Below the pieces are notes generated by a model, which did no database searches, was not told where the DNA came from, and worked only from the letters and a program-made list of their open reading frames with translations. Shown here piece by piece: positions 30,101 through 37,264 of a stretch of 64,000 bases of DNA. Position 1 is the stretch's first letter; each line of letters starts with the position of its first letter. Source of the stretch: Spirosoma utsteinense (GTDB taxonomy: Bacteria > Bacteroidota > Bacteroidia > Cytophagales > Spirosomataceae); contig NZ_VFIA01000014.1 of the NCBI RefSeq assembly GCF_014282275.1, positions 106,740-170,739 on the forward strand, written 5' to 3'. A program made the position numbers and the translations under genes.

Positions 30101-31126
30101 GTGCAGTTAGTCTTTCTTTTCGTTTTTCTCACCAGCCTGTTTACCACCATCGCTGGTTTCCCCACCGTTGAGCCATCCTCCCTGCTCAGTCAGTCAAAGC
30201 AACAAGCCCGCGTTTCGGCCAAAAAGAAGGCGCAGGCAAGGTCTCGTGTCGTTCGCAGGCGACCCGTCGTTCGTCGGCAAGCAATTGGCCGAAAACCCGT
30301 CAGTCGTCGGGCCAAAGCAGCACCCAAACGAACCGTTGTCAGGAAAAGCCGTACCAGTCCGCGCCTTCCGCTCGGCAGCGGGAGGGCAATGGTCAGGAAC
30401 GAGCCCCTGCTGGGTAGCCGCTATGCCCGCGTGGCCGTGCTGGATAAGCAGTTGAGCGGGGCCGTTTTCTACCTGGCATCGGGTCATGGCGGGCCCGACC
30501 CGGGGGCTATTGGTCGCTTTGGGGTTCACCGGCTACCCGAAGATGAGTATGCCTATGACGTTACAGTACGTCTGGCCCGGACGTTACTACAGCACGGAGC
30601 CACCGTGTACATGATCGTTCAGGACCGCAATGACGGCATCCGGGACGGGGCCGTGCTGCCCATCGATTATGATGAAGTGGCTTATCCGAAACAAGCCATT
30701 CCCCGCAACCAGACCGCCCGCCTGCGCCAGACCACCAACGCCGTGAACCAGCTGTTTGCCCGCAACAAAGGCCGGTATCAGCGCTTTATCACGATTCATG
30801 TCGACAGCCGGAGCAAAGGCGAAACGATCGATGTTTTCTTTTACCACCACCCGGCAAGCGCGGCTGGTCAACGGCTGGCCCGGCATATTCACCGTGGATT
30901 TTTAGCCAATTACAGACGCCACCGGCCCTCGCGGCCCTACCTGGGGCGGGTGAGCAGCCGGGGCAGTTTGTTCGTTATCCGAAACAGTCAGGCACCAACG
31001 GTATTTATCGAGTTGGGTAATATTCAGAACAAGATGGACCAGCGCCGGTTTCTGCTGGCCCAAAACCGGCAGGCCCTTGCTACCTGGCTCTGTCAGGGTA
31101 TGGTGGCCGATCATAAGCGTCAATAG
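30101..31126 (+). CDS. N-acetylmuramoyl-L-alanine amidase (Amidase_3) with basic linker
   Basis: A 341-residue exported enzyme starting at GTG 30101, which gives a good signal peptide (QLVFLFVFLTSLFTTIAGF). Residues about 35-100 are an extreme Arg/Lys/Ala/Val-rich linker (KKKAQARSRVVRRRPVVRRQ), likely to bind the acidic cell wall or membrane. The catalytic domain has the zinc ligands of the family: His in FYLASGHGGPDPGA, Glu in EDEYAYDVT, and His in FITIHVDSRS, with the catalytic Glu in VFIELGNIQN. It cleaves the amide between MurNAc and the peptide stem of peptidoglycan in the periplasm. Confidence 0.92.
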   Translation: MQLVFLFVFLTSLFTTIAGFPTVEPSSLLSQSKQQARVSAKKKAQARSRVVRRRPVVRRQAIGRKPVSRRAKAAPKRTVVRKSRTSPRLPLGSGRAMVRNEPLLGSRYARVAVLDKQLSGAVFYLASGHGGPDPGAIGRFGVHRLPEDEYAYDVTVRLARTLLQHGATVYMIVQDRNDGIRDGAVLPIDYDEVAYPKQAIPRNQTARLRQTTNAVNQLFARNKGRYQRFITIHVDSRSKGETIDVFFYHHPASAAGQRLARHIHRGFLANYRRHRPSRPYLGRVSSRGSLFVIRNSQAPTVFIELGNIQNKMDQRRFLLAQNRQALATWLCQGMVADHKRQ

Positions 31127-31160
31127 GCCATCGCATTCGTGTTCATGCCCCGTTGCGTGC

Positions 31161-31616
31161 TCACGAAGAAACAGGACCGTCCAGGATGGCCTGGCGCGTC
31201 AGATCACTGCTGGCAAAGTCCTGTAAACTTATGTTTTCGTAGACGGCCAGGTTCGCATCCCGTACCCGTACCATGATCGGACGGATAAGACAGGTCTCTT
31301 CATCGTCGCAGTCGTCGCAGCGAACATAAAAGTTTTTGGATACGCAGGGGGTCGGGGCAATGGGGCCGTCGATTACCCGCAGAATCTGGGCCAGATTTAT
31401 CCGTTCCGGATCGACCCGCAACAGGTATCCTCCTCCTTTCCCCTTCTGGCTCTGCAAAATGCCATGGTTACGCAAATCCAGCAATATGGATTCGAGGAAT
31501 TTCTTTGGAATACGCTCCTCATCCGAGAGCGTAGCAATCATCACGGGCCCTTTCCCATAATAGTGCGCCAACCGTCGCAGGGCCTTGAAGGCATACTTCG
31601 CTTTTTTAGAGATCAT
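31161..31616 (-). CDS. Rrf2-family transcriptional regulator
   Basis: A 151-residue winged-helix regulator beginning MISKKAKYAFKALRRLAHYY with the family pattern EERIPKKFLESILLDLRNHGI and the QSQKGKGGGYLL wing. Four cysteines in the C-terminal loop (PTCV-like PCVSKNFYVRCDDCDDEETC) could ligate an Fe-S cluster or act as a redox switch, as in IscR/NsrR; their spacing is not the IscR pattern. Two dyads upstream (31745-31767 and 31783-31808) are candidate operators for autoregulation. Its targets are unknown. Confidence 0.9.
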   Translation of the reverse strand: MISKKAKYAFKALRRLAHYYGKGPVMIATLSDEERIPKKFLESILLDLRNHGILQSQKGKGGGYLLRVDPERINLAQILRVIDGPIAPTPCVSKNFYVRCDDCDDEETCLIRPIMVRVRDANLAVYENISLQDFASSDLTRQAILDGPVSS

Positions 31617-31744
31617 TGCCGCTTTTGGTTTATCTATAAGTGAATGGACATTTTGGCCTGGTTTGACCTGAGTAGGCTTATCCAGAATCTTTTAAGAAAA
31701 TCGGGTGAATCACCCCCTATTTGCCCCGAAAATTTGGAAGCGAA

Positions 31745-31767
31745 TGCAAATATGCACTTTATTTGCA
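31745..31767. promoter_or_regulatory. Dyad TGCAAAT-N9-ATTTGCA
   Basis: A perfect 7-9-7 inverted repeat about 130 bp upstream of the Rrf2 start. Probably an operator for that regulator or for a lost neighbouring gene. Confidence 0.45.
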
Positions 31768-31782
31768 AAACCTACTTAATCA

Positions 31783-31808
31783 ATAGACTATAACTACTTA
31801 TAGTCTAT
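31783..31808. promoter_or_regulatory. Dyad ATAGACTATAA-CTAC-TTATAGTCTAT
   Basis: A perfect 11-bp inverted repeat with a 4-nt spacer, 16 bp from the first dyad. The GACTA/TAGTC arms recall Rrf2-type (IscR) half sites, but the spacing differs. Confidence 0.5.
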
Positions 31809-31871
31809 CTACACGCAGGAGTATACGGACTAATCGAATCAAGCAGAAAATCTACCGTACCATCCAATTAA

Positions 31872-32135
31872 CCAGTAATCAACATCGGCGCTGAAGACGA
31901 TAAGATTGCCCCCGTTGCCCGTTCGGCCCGCCGAACCAAAGGTATTGACTCGGAGACAAAGCGGGAAGACGGCAAACGAGGCCGGATGAAGCTGCGCTAT
32001 ACGGCCCATAACGGGGGCAACCGAGTCGTATTACGGGGCATCAACGAAAAGAACGATTCGATTTACGTTGTGCTCGACCGCATCAACCGCCACTACGCCC
32101 TGTCGGAAAGCACACTACAGGCGGGCACCTATTAG
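31872..32135 (+). pseudogene. Orphan C-terminal coding remnant
   Basis: An open frame from 31872 to the TAG at 32133-32135 encodes about 87 residues including IGAEDDKIAPVARSARRTKG and ending LSESTLQAGTY. There is no plausible start near its beginning; the first in-frame ATG, at 31986, would give only 49 residues. Codon use matches real genes in the window (G/C-rich third positions), while the DNA just upstream is AT-rich non-coding. It reads like the C-terminal end of a longer protein whose front part has been deleted. I cannot name the parent family, so a short functional gene from 31986 remains possible. Confidence 0.5.
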
Positions 32136-32237
32136 CCGCTTTTTTGTAGCTTGCCCCGGTTGGGACGCAGGTAGCTCAACCGGGCAAACAACTCAATGGA
32201 GGTTTGCACTTTTGCGCTTCGCAGGAAGCTGAATTTT

Positions 32238-33692
32238 ATGACAAAACCAGATTATGATGCCGTTGTGGTAGGTTCAGGGCCCAATGGACTGAGTGCCGCC
32301 ATCGTCCTGCAGCACGCCGGTTTGTCGGTGCTGGTGCTGGAAGCAAAGCCCACTATTGGCGGAGGCACCCGTTCGGCGGAGCTGACCTTACCCGGTTTTG
32401 TGCATGATATCGGTTCGGCCATTCACCCGCTGGCGGCCGGCTCTCCCTTCTTTCAGAGCCTGCCGCTCGACCAACACGGGCTGCACTTTATTTACCCACC
32501 CACCGCAGCAGCGCACCCCTTCGACAATGGTACGGCGGCAGTTCTACGGGGCTCCGTAGCCGACACTGCCCAGGGACTGGGTGTCGACGGCCAGGCCTAT
32601 CGGGATCTGTTCGACGCTACAGTCAGGCACTGGCCCACGATGGCAGCCGACATTCTGGGGCCACTCCGATTCCCGGATCACCCGGTCGACATGGGCCGTT
32701 TCGGCCTGGACGCGTTGCTGCCGGTGACTCAACTGGCGAAGCGGTTCAAAACCACCGAAGCGCGGGGACTGCTGGCTGGTATGGCGGCTCATGCCATTCA
32801 ACCCCTGACCAACCTCACGACCGCTGCCGTTGCGCTGGTACTCATGACTGCGGGGCACCTGCGGGGGTGGCCGATGCCGAGGGGAGGATCGCAGGCAGTA
32901 GCCGACGCCCTCGCTTCTTATTTCAGCTCCCTGGGCGGTCAGATCGAAACCAGTCATCTTGTGGAATCTATGGCCGATATACCATCCAGCAAGGTTGTGC
33001 TGTTCGATCTAAGTCCCAAACAGCTGCTCTCGATTGTTGGTAACCGGTTTCCTGCCCTGTATCGAAAACAGCTCGCGCATTACCGATATGGCATGGGCGT
33101 CTTTAAAATCGACTGGGCGCTGGACGGGCCAATTCCGTTTACGGCAGCGGAGTGCCATGCGGCCGGCACCATTCACCTCGGCGGCACCCTTGAGCAGATC
33201 ACGGCCGCTGAGCAGGCTACCGCCAACGGTCAACACCCCGACCGCCCCTATGTACTCTTAGCCCAGCAGAGCCTGTTCGACCCCAGCCGTGCCCCGGCGG
33301 GCAAGCACACCGCCTGGGCTTATTGCCACGTTCCGAATGGATCGACGGTGGACCGGACAGACGCCATCGAGCAGCAGGTAGAACGGGTTGCGCCGGGCTT
33401 CCGCGACCGGATCATTGGCCGCCATACGATGAATACGGCTCAGGTAGAAGCCTGGAACCCTAATTACATTGGTGGCGACATCAATGGCGGCATCATCGAC
33501 ATCGGTCAGCTTTTTACCCGACCCACCTTACGTCTTACCCCCTACCGCACCGGTGCATCCGGCATTTATATCTGCTCGTCATCTACCCCGCCCGGCGGAG
33601 GTGTACACGGTATGTGCGGGTATCATGCCGCCCTTATTGCCTTACGGGATGGTTTCGGACTGAACCCAACGATTCAACTGGCAAACGGGTAG
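32238..33692 (+). CDS. Phytoene desaturase-like FAD-dependent oxidoreductase
   Basis: Start set at ATG 32238 (MTKPDYDAVVVGSGPNGLSA, 484 residues), because the FAD-binding fold begins there; an upstream ATG at 32196 adds 14 residues of non-coding character. The dinucleotide motif GSGPNGLSAAIVL is followed by VLEAKPTIGGGTRSAELTLPG and HDIGSAIHP, and the C-terminus has TPPGGGVHGMCGYHAA, all typical of the phytoene desaturase/NAD(P)-FAD oxidoreductase (COG1233) family. No carotenoid synthase or other crt gene is adjacent, so a role in carotenoid formation is not supported; it may saturate or desaturate another lipid. A terminator follows. Confidence 0.88.
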   Translation: MTKPDYDAVVVGSGPNGLSAAIVLQHAGLSVLVLEAKPTIGGGTRSAELTLPGFVHDIGSAIHPLAAGSPFFQSLPLDQHGLHFIYPPTAAAHPFDNGTAAVLRGSVADTAQGLGVDGQAYRDLFDATVRHWPTMAADILGPLRFPDHPVDMGRFGLDALLPVTQLAKRFKTTEARGLLAGMAAHAIQPLTNLTTAAVALVLMTAGHLRGWPMPRGGSQAVADALASYFSSLGGQIETSHLVESMADIPSSKVVLFDLSPKQLLSIVGNRFPALYRKQLAHYRYGMGVFKIDWALDGPIPFTAAECHAAGTIHLGGTLEQITAAEQATANGQHPDRPYVLLAQQSLFDPSRAPAGKHTAWAYCHVPNGSTVDRTDAIEQQVERVAPGFRDRIIGRHTMNTAQVEAWNPNYIGGDINGGIIDIGQLFTRPTLRLTPYRTGASGIYICSSSTPPGGGVHGMCGYHAALIALRDGFGLNPTIQLANG

Positions 33693-33721
33693 CCCCGTCG
33701 TTCAGAGCAAAAGCCAGACAG

Positions 33722-33766
33722 TTTGAGCATTAGGCACCGATTCGGGTGTCGTATGCTCAAATTTTA
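33722..33766 (+). terminator. Terminator after the desaturase-like gene
   Basis: A two-part stem: TTTGAGCAT (33722-33730) pairs with ATGCTCAAA (33753-33761), with an inner 6-bp stem and hexaloop, followed by ATTTT. Confidence 0.65.
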
Positions 33767-33820
33767 CAGAAGAGTAGCTTAATCACCAACTGAAAACCCA
33801 TCCTGGTCGTTACTACGTAT

Positions 33821-34267
33821 ATGGCTAGTCAATTTCCCATTCTCCTCGTCGACGACGACATTGCAATTTCGGACATACTCACCAGAGCCGCCGAGCGGGC
33901 CTTTCCGGAAGCGCATTTCATTCACGTTTCGAGTTTCAGTCAGGCAGCGGCTTACCTTGAAGGCCTGGAGGGCAAAGGTCCCCGTCTGGTTTTGCTGGAT
34001 ATTGACCTGCAAACCGGCTTGAGCGGCTTTGATTTTTTGTCGCTTCTGCGGCAGCATCCCCAGGGTAAGCTGGTGCCGGTTATTGTGCTTTCGTCAAGCC
34101 AGGAAGATAGTAAAGCGAAAGAAGCTTACCAGCGCGGGGCAAATGCCTACACACCCAAACCTTTTTCGTACCTGGATTGGAAATCGTATGTTCAGCAATT
34201 GCGTGCCTACTGGTTTGGCACCGTCACCATTCCTACCTTCTGGTTCGAGAACGACACTACCGAGTAA
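33821..34267 (+). CDS. Response regulator (receiver only)
   Basis: A 148-residue receiver domain without a DNA-binding output. The acidic pocket is ILLVDDDIAISD, the phospho-acceptor Asp is in RLVLLDIDLQTGLSG, the Ser switch is in VIVLSSSQED and the Lys is in TPKPFSYLDW. The 'xLxL-xxGLSGxDFL' form is typical of the Rcp1/cyanobacterial-phytochrome-type receivers found as orphans in Cytophagales. No kinase is adjacent, so its partner is elsewhere. It is monocistronic with its own terminator. Confidence 0.88.
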   Translation: MASQFPILLVDDDIAISDILTRAAERAFPEAHFIHVSSFSQAAAYLEGLEGKGPRLVLLDIDLQTGLSGFDFLSLLRQHPQGKLVPVIVLSSSQEDSKAKEAYQRGANAYTPKPFSYLDWKSYVQQLRAYWFGTVTIPTFWFENDTTE

Positions 34268-34732
34268 CCGGGAAAGACCGAATATTCTCCTTATAAAAAA
34301 TTCTACAAACATTCGATCGCTACGCGACCTATAGGCATCTCAAGGAGCTATACAACCAAGCCCTCCGTTAGTATCATAAACGCTTGTGCCATCAGGTATA
34401 TACAACTGACAGCACAAGCGTTATTTTTCAGGAAAAGGGGTTTTCCGAAAAAAGAACATGAATAATGGGTTGGAATGACAAAATCACGTCAGTGGTAAAA
34501 CCATATGTAATTCTGACATTATTCCTTATTCACGGTAGAATAGCTAAAAATGAACGCCATTTACCAATTGCCTGTTGCTTCATAAGTTATTCTGCATAAA
34601 CCGATAGTTATACTTGAAATTTTGGTCAGCTTGTTACAGGAATACACACTTGTATAGCTGACATTTTTATTTCTGAATAAGGTGGATGGAGGGTCTTGAA
34701 CTAATTTAATTTCTATTTTTAACACACGTCTG
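34268..34732. other. AT-rich intergenic region
   Basis: About 465 bp, clearly more AT-rich than the surroundings. It holds the terminator at 34379-34427 and, nearer the next gene, a possible leader structure: GTCAGCT/AGCTGAC (34625-34631 with 34656-34662) enclosing ATACA-CACT-TGTAT (34642-34655). No protein-coding frame is convincing. Confidence 0.5.
34379..34427 (+). terminator. Terminator of the response-regulator gene
   Basis: An 11-bp perfect stem (34379-34389 with 34412-34422) with an internal CAG/CTG helix, followed by ATTTTT. Confidence 0.8.
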
Positions 34733-35200
34733 ATGAAAGAAAAATCAATTCGTTTCTTTTCTCTACAGGAGAATCTGGTTGAAAAAACCACGAAACCCAG
34801 CGCCAAAACCCGCAAACTGGAGGGTTTTATTTCATCCACCGGTAAACTGGTTTTCCCCGCAAAAACCATTGATCAATTAGAACTGGAAGCCGACTCTGTG
34901 CGCTTCCGTATTGGAACGCCGGCCGGTAAGCGAAAAATCACATCGCTTTATTTGCTTCCTACCCACGATCCAGCCGTAGAGGCCTTCCCGCTGAAAAAAG
35001 CGGCCAAGAGTTATACCATTGGACTGAGACTGATCTTACAAAACGGCGAGGTCGATTACAGCCTCACCAAATACAAGTTCACCATAGAGCCGGTCGATTT
35101 TGAGGAAGGCGTTGTTGGTTATGAACTGAAGCTGCAAGACGAGGCTCCTAAACCAGCCTACACGGGTAAACCGCGGGGACGTAAACCCAAAGCGGCCTAG
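34733..35200 (+). CDS. Hypothetical protein with C-terminal AT-hook
   Basis: A 155-residue soluble protein. The N-terminal half is basic and beta-rich (FRIGTPAGKRKITSLYLLPT), the middle contains TIGLRLILQNGEVDYSL, and the last residues are TGKPRGRKPKAA, a classic AT-hook (RGRKP) that binds the minor groove of AT-rich DNA. No signal or membrane segment. I do not recognise the main domain. The AT-rich leader in front of it would suit self-binding. It may be a small DNA-associated protein of Cytophagales. A terminator overlaps the end of the next gene. Confidence 0.78.
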   Translation: MKEKSIRFFSLQENLVEKTTKPSAKTRKLEGFISSTGKLVFPAKTIDQLELEADSVRFRIGTPAGKRKITSLYLLPTHDPAVEAFPLKKAAKSYTIGLRLILQNGEVDYSLTKYKFTIEPVDFEEGVVGYELKLQDEAPKPAYTGKPRGRKPKAA

Positions 35201-35220
35201 GCATCCCGAATTGAATGAGT

Positions 35221-35252
35221 GGCTGGTCAGGCATTGCTACGCCTGACCAGCC
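35221..35252. terminator. Bidirectional hairpin between convergent genes
   Basis: A perfect 12-bp stem (35221-35232 with 35241-35252) and an 8-nt loop, followed by TTTC. It lies between the AT-hook gene (+) and the DUF6624-like pseudogene (-), whose stop codon falls inside the stem. Confidence 0.75.
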
Positions 35253-36302
35253 TTTCGCCCTGTTTCAGTTCTTCTCCGCCGATAAAATATGTACCCTTAT
35301 TTACTGATCGTTGTCTGCTGCCTTTTTCGAAACGGCAGAAAAAATCCATCCCCGTTTGTCGTTCAATGGCCATCAGGCTATTGATCGTTTCCACCCGGCT
35401 CAATCCAATTGACGCCCGTCGCTGGTTGACGTTTACCCACTCAGGTTCCGTTAATGTCTCATCCAGAAACCAACCTGTTTTTCGGTTCGGCCACTTTTTA
35501 CCGCTACATACCAATCATCCACCAGGGCAAATTCGTAGGGCGACATCTGCCCCATCTGAACGGCATTTACTAAGCGCGGGCGGGTAAATGGGTAGAGCGT
35601 GTCGGCTAACGCGTAGCGCTGGCTGATTGAATTATGGTGACTCAGCATTACAGCGGCCCACATGCTGTTACCAATCAGTTTTTCGCCGGCAAATCCATGT
35701 GCGTCGCTAATAGCGATCCGTTTTTTCAGCTGCTTTTCGCTGTGGGGGACAAATCTTTTTTCGGCATACCGATCCTGCGCTTTGGAACCGAACGTAAATA
35801 AGGCACCAAGCGCTTTTCGTTGATCCTTTCCGAACATATGCCGGACTTTCGTACGGACATCGACATTAATTCGTTGCTGGCCAATTTTTCGAACTGAATC
35901 ATATTGGCCGACAACTTCTTTCCCGTCAGCATGCCGGATAAGGTTGGCAGGCAATATGTTTTTTTGAATGCTTTTTTTAGTCCATCCCCCCACTATTGTT
36001 TTTTTTAAATAGACAATAGCTTCTTTATATCTCCCCAGATAGAAGGCCAGTTGAGTGACCACTTTGTACTCGCGCACGAATATAAAATCGTATTCTTCGA
36101 ATAGCTGTTTGTACAGCACCAGCGCATCCTCGTACTGCTACCTGGCTATCAGATCGTGCGTTTTTAAACTAATCTGGTGGTAATTAAGGTAATCGTTTCG
36201 GTGGGGACCCGGCAGGGAGCCCGGCCGTTCTTTGCCGGGGACTGACTGTGACATGCACTGAACGGAGAAGAGGATAAATAGGACTACTACATAAGGTTTC
36301 AT
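35227..36302 (-). pseudogene. DUF6624-like exported protein, broken by a stop and a frameshift
   Basis: The original start is ATG 36302 with a signal peptide (KPYVVVLFILFSV). An in-frame TAG replaces codon 55 (36138-36140); reading continues in the same frame as YEDALVLYKQLFEEYDF through the DUF6624-like body (GEKLIGNSMWAAVMLSHHN, SPYEFALVDDWYVAVKSGRT). Near a T5 run at 35478-35482 the frame must shift; the new frame continues GWFLDETLTEPEWVNVNQRR and ASIGLSRVE, the usual C-terminal 'NVxxRRxxIGL' of this family, ending at 35227. Two independent lesions argue for a true pseudogene, although the homopolymer shift could be a sequencing error. The function of DUF6624 proteins is unknown. Confidence 0.8.
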
Positions 36303-36466
36303 AGCAGGGCCGGAGTTGGTTGGCTTTTAGATACCAGTACAAAAAAATTCGTTGTAAGCCGGTAAGGTCTTTTAACACACGTGAAAGCCGGCCGCTCGCA
36401 ACCGGGTAAGTGCACCACTACCCCTGCTTTTGGGTAGACCAGTTTTATTGGGCTATTTAACCATTT

Positions 36467-37264
36467 ATGAAACGAATCATCTTAGTAGGCTGGCTGATGC
36501 TGGCGCACGTGCTGACTTATGCTCAGGAACAATCGGTGTGGAACGGAAAAAAATGTGCGGTAGCACTCACCTACGACGATGCGTTGCCGGTACACCTGGA
36601 TCATGTCGTTCCGGTACTGGACTCGCTGGGGCTGAAAGCCACGTTCTACTTGTCGGGTTACTTTCCCGGCTTCGCCAATAACATCACCCGCTGGAAGTCG
36701 GTGGCTGCCAACGGGCACGAGTTGGCCAATCACACTCTTTTCCACCCCTGCGCGGGCGACCGTCCGGGTCGGGAATGGGTCAAGCCTGCCAATGATTTGA
36801 GTACATATACCGTTCAGCGGATGACGGATGAGATGAAAATGACCAACATCCTCCTAAAAACCCTCGATGGAAAAACCGCCCGCACGTTTGCTTACCCGTG
36901 CGGGGATACCAAAATTGGGGACGTCGATTACTACAAAACCATTGCCGGTGATTTTGTGGCGGCCCGGGGGACAAAAAGCGAGATGCACACAATTAACCGG
37001 ATCGACTTCGCCGAAATCGGTTCCTATGCCATCAACGGCGAATCGGGAGAGCAACTTATCGACCTGGTGAAGAAGGCACAGGCATCGAATTCGGTCCTTG
37101 TCTTTCTCTTTCACGGCGTTGGTGGCGGACACTCGCTCAATGTAGCCCTGGCCGAACACAACAAACTCGTGCGTTACCTCAACCAGCATACGGCCGACAT
37201 ATGGGTGGCCCCTTTCATCGACATTGCCCAGTACGCCAAAGCTCATCAATCGAAATCGAAGTAA
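36467..37264 (+). CDS. Polysaccharide deacetylase (NodB-type)
   Basis: A 265-residue exported enzyme with a signal peptide (MKRIILVGWLMLAHVLTYAQ). NodB homology motifs: the catalytic/metal Asp pair in VALTYDDALPVHLD, the His metal ligands in HELANHTLFHP, and AYPCGDTK as motif 3; a late HGVGGGHS matches the final motif with a His. It should remove N- or O-acetyl groups from a polysaccharide in the periplasm. Its last 41 bases overlap the next gene, a glycosidase, so they are probably translated together and may act on the same glycan. Confidence 0.88.
   Translation: MKRIILVGWLMLAHVLTYAQEQSVWNGKKCAVALTYDDALPVHLDHVVPVLDSLGLKATFYLSGYFPGFANNITRWKSVAANGHELANHTLFHPCAGDRPGREWVKPANDLSTYTVQRMTDEMKMTNILLKTLDGKTARTFAYPCGDTKIGDVDYYKTIAGDFVAARGTKSEMHTINRIDFAEIGSYAINGESGEQLIDLVKKAQASNSVLVFLFHGVGGGHSLNVALAEHNKLVRYLNQHTADIWVAPFIDIAQYAKAHQSKSK

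Noticed and set aside
32238..33692. A carotenoid biosynthesis cluster
   Set aside because: Only one desaturase-like gene is found; no crtB, crtE, crtY or hydroxylase gene lies nearby, so the function was left general.
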